Assembly: GCF_900110255.1 (NCBI RefSeq)
Contig: NZ_FODD01000001.1
Location: 124,001-188,000, forward strand
Reading direction: 5' to 3'
Origin: Actinacidiphila rubida
GTDB lineage: Bacteria > Actinomycetota > Actinomycetes > Streptomycetales > Streptomycetaceae
Length of the DNA stretch: 64,000 bases
The translations under genes were made by a program, and so were the position numbers. Below, one piece after another: positions 63,484-64,000 of this stretch. Each line of letters begins with the position of its first letter. Position 1 is the first letter of the stretch. The notes under the pieces were generated by a model that was not told the DNA's origin, did no database searches, and saw only the letters and a list, made by a program, of their open reading frames with translations.

Positions 63484-64000
63484 ATGTCCCAGCCCGCCGA
63501 CACCGCACGCCAGCAGGGACTCGCGCACCCCGCGCCGACGGCAGCGCCCAGCAGCGGGCCGCCCCGCAGCCTGATCGTGCTGCTCGCCGTCTCCTGCGGT
63601 CTGACCGTCGCCAACCTCTACTACGCCCAGCCGCTGCTGAGCGAGCTGCGCGCGACCTTCGGGATCTCGTCGGTCACCGCGGGCAGCCTCGTCACCGCGT
63701 CCCAACTCGGCTATGCGCTGGGCCTGGTGCTGCTCGTCCCGCTCGGCGACGTCCTGGAGAAGCGCCGGCTCGCGACCGTGCTGCTGGCCCTCACCGTCGT
63801 GGCGCTGATCGTCTCCGGCCTGGCGCCGGACTTCCCGGTCCTCGTGCTCGCCTCGCTGGTGTCGGGCACCACGCTCGTCGTCACCCAGATACTCGTGCCG
63901 TTCGCCGCCGACCTGGCGCCGGACGAGAGCCGCGGCAGGGTCGTCGGGCAGGTGATGAGCGGACTGCTCACCGGCATCCTGCTCTCCCGCACGTTCGGCA
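63484..64000 (+). CDS. MFS transporter, 5' part (truncated by window)
   Basis: The first 172 residues of a major facilitator protein. A polar start is followed by five or so hydrophobic segments. It has Asn-Leu-Tyr-Tyr-Ala-Gln-Pro-Leu-Leu in helix 1 and the motif A loop Pro-Leu-Gly-Asp-Val-Leu-Glu-Lys-Arg-Arg after helix 2. It resembles YnfM-like or DHA1-type exporters. ATG 63484 has GAGAGG 6 nt upstream. The gene continues past the window end. It is likely controlled by the divergent CGNR protein. Confidence 0.88.
   Translation, partial: MSQPADTARQQGLAHPAPTAAPSSGPPRSLIVLLAVSCGLTVANLYYAQPLLSELRATFGISSVTAGSLVTASQLGYALGLVLLVPLGDVLEKRRLATVLLALTVVALIVSGLAPDFPVLVLASLVSGTTLVVTQILVPFAADLAPDESRGRVVGQVMSGLLTGILLSRTFG

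Overview
The window is a high-GC actinobacterial chromosome segment, almost certainly Streptomyces. Codons end in G or C, GTG and TTG starts are common, and the gene content is typical of the genus: futalosine-route menaquinone genes, a DtxR-type iron regulator with the full DmdR1 ligand set, DUF3027, DUF2530 and DUF2771 proteins, a Tad pilus locus and type VII secretion (T7SS) genes. I see no rRNA, tRNA, insertion sequence, prophage or CRISPR array.

Positions 1-14.3 kb hold an XPB-type helicase, a large helicase-associated/WYL-like protein, a Pro-Thr-His wall-anchored protein, a VanZ-family protein with a histone-like basic tail, small membrane proteins, a HAD phosphatase, a cold-shock protein, mqnD-mqnB with a DUF2771 lipoprotein, an MFS protein and a DUF3027 protein. 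Positions 14.5-28.3 kb hold a very large sacsin/Hsp90-type GHKL protein, a CtpE-like P-type ATPase with DUF2530, an AzgA-like purine permease, a small ribbon-helix-helix protein, a MarR-MFS-thpR group with a 28-residue membrane peptide, an aldo/keto reductase, an SGNH hydrolase and a secreted beta-propeller-like protein. Positions 28.5-40 kb hold serC, a D-lactate-dehydrogenase-like FAD/Fe-S enzyme, a citrate synthase, pdxH, a PAS/GAF sensor, a SIS-domain protein, dmdR1 and an alpha/beta hydrolase with a LexA-like box in its promoter.

The accessory part is 40-62.7 kb. Two WXG100-containing modules, each with a putative T7SS-secreted protein of about 446 residues plus membrane and soluble accessory genes, flank a FHA/FtsK-type EccC ATPase (minus strand) and a complete Tad/Flp pilus operon (plus strand). 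The pilus operon consists of an SAF-domain CpaB-like protein, a TadZ-like protein, tadA, tadB, tadC, a pilin, two TadE-like proteins and a TadG-like protein. It ends in a 996-residue protein with four predicted membrane segments, an external LysM domain and a cytoplasmic SARP-like (winged helix plus BTAD) C-terminus. The gap between the two large loci carries a perfect palindrome made of two DnaA boxes. The window ends with a CGNR-type regulator divergent from a truncated MFS gene, separated by a pair of 19-bp palindromes.

The most interesting unexplained features are the membrane-tethered SARP-like protein closing the Tad operon, the paired T7SS modules around it, three helically phased palindromes between the PAS and SIS genes, the DnaA-box palindrome far from any visible oriC gene, and a 72-nt structured element after pdxH.
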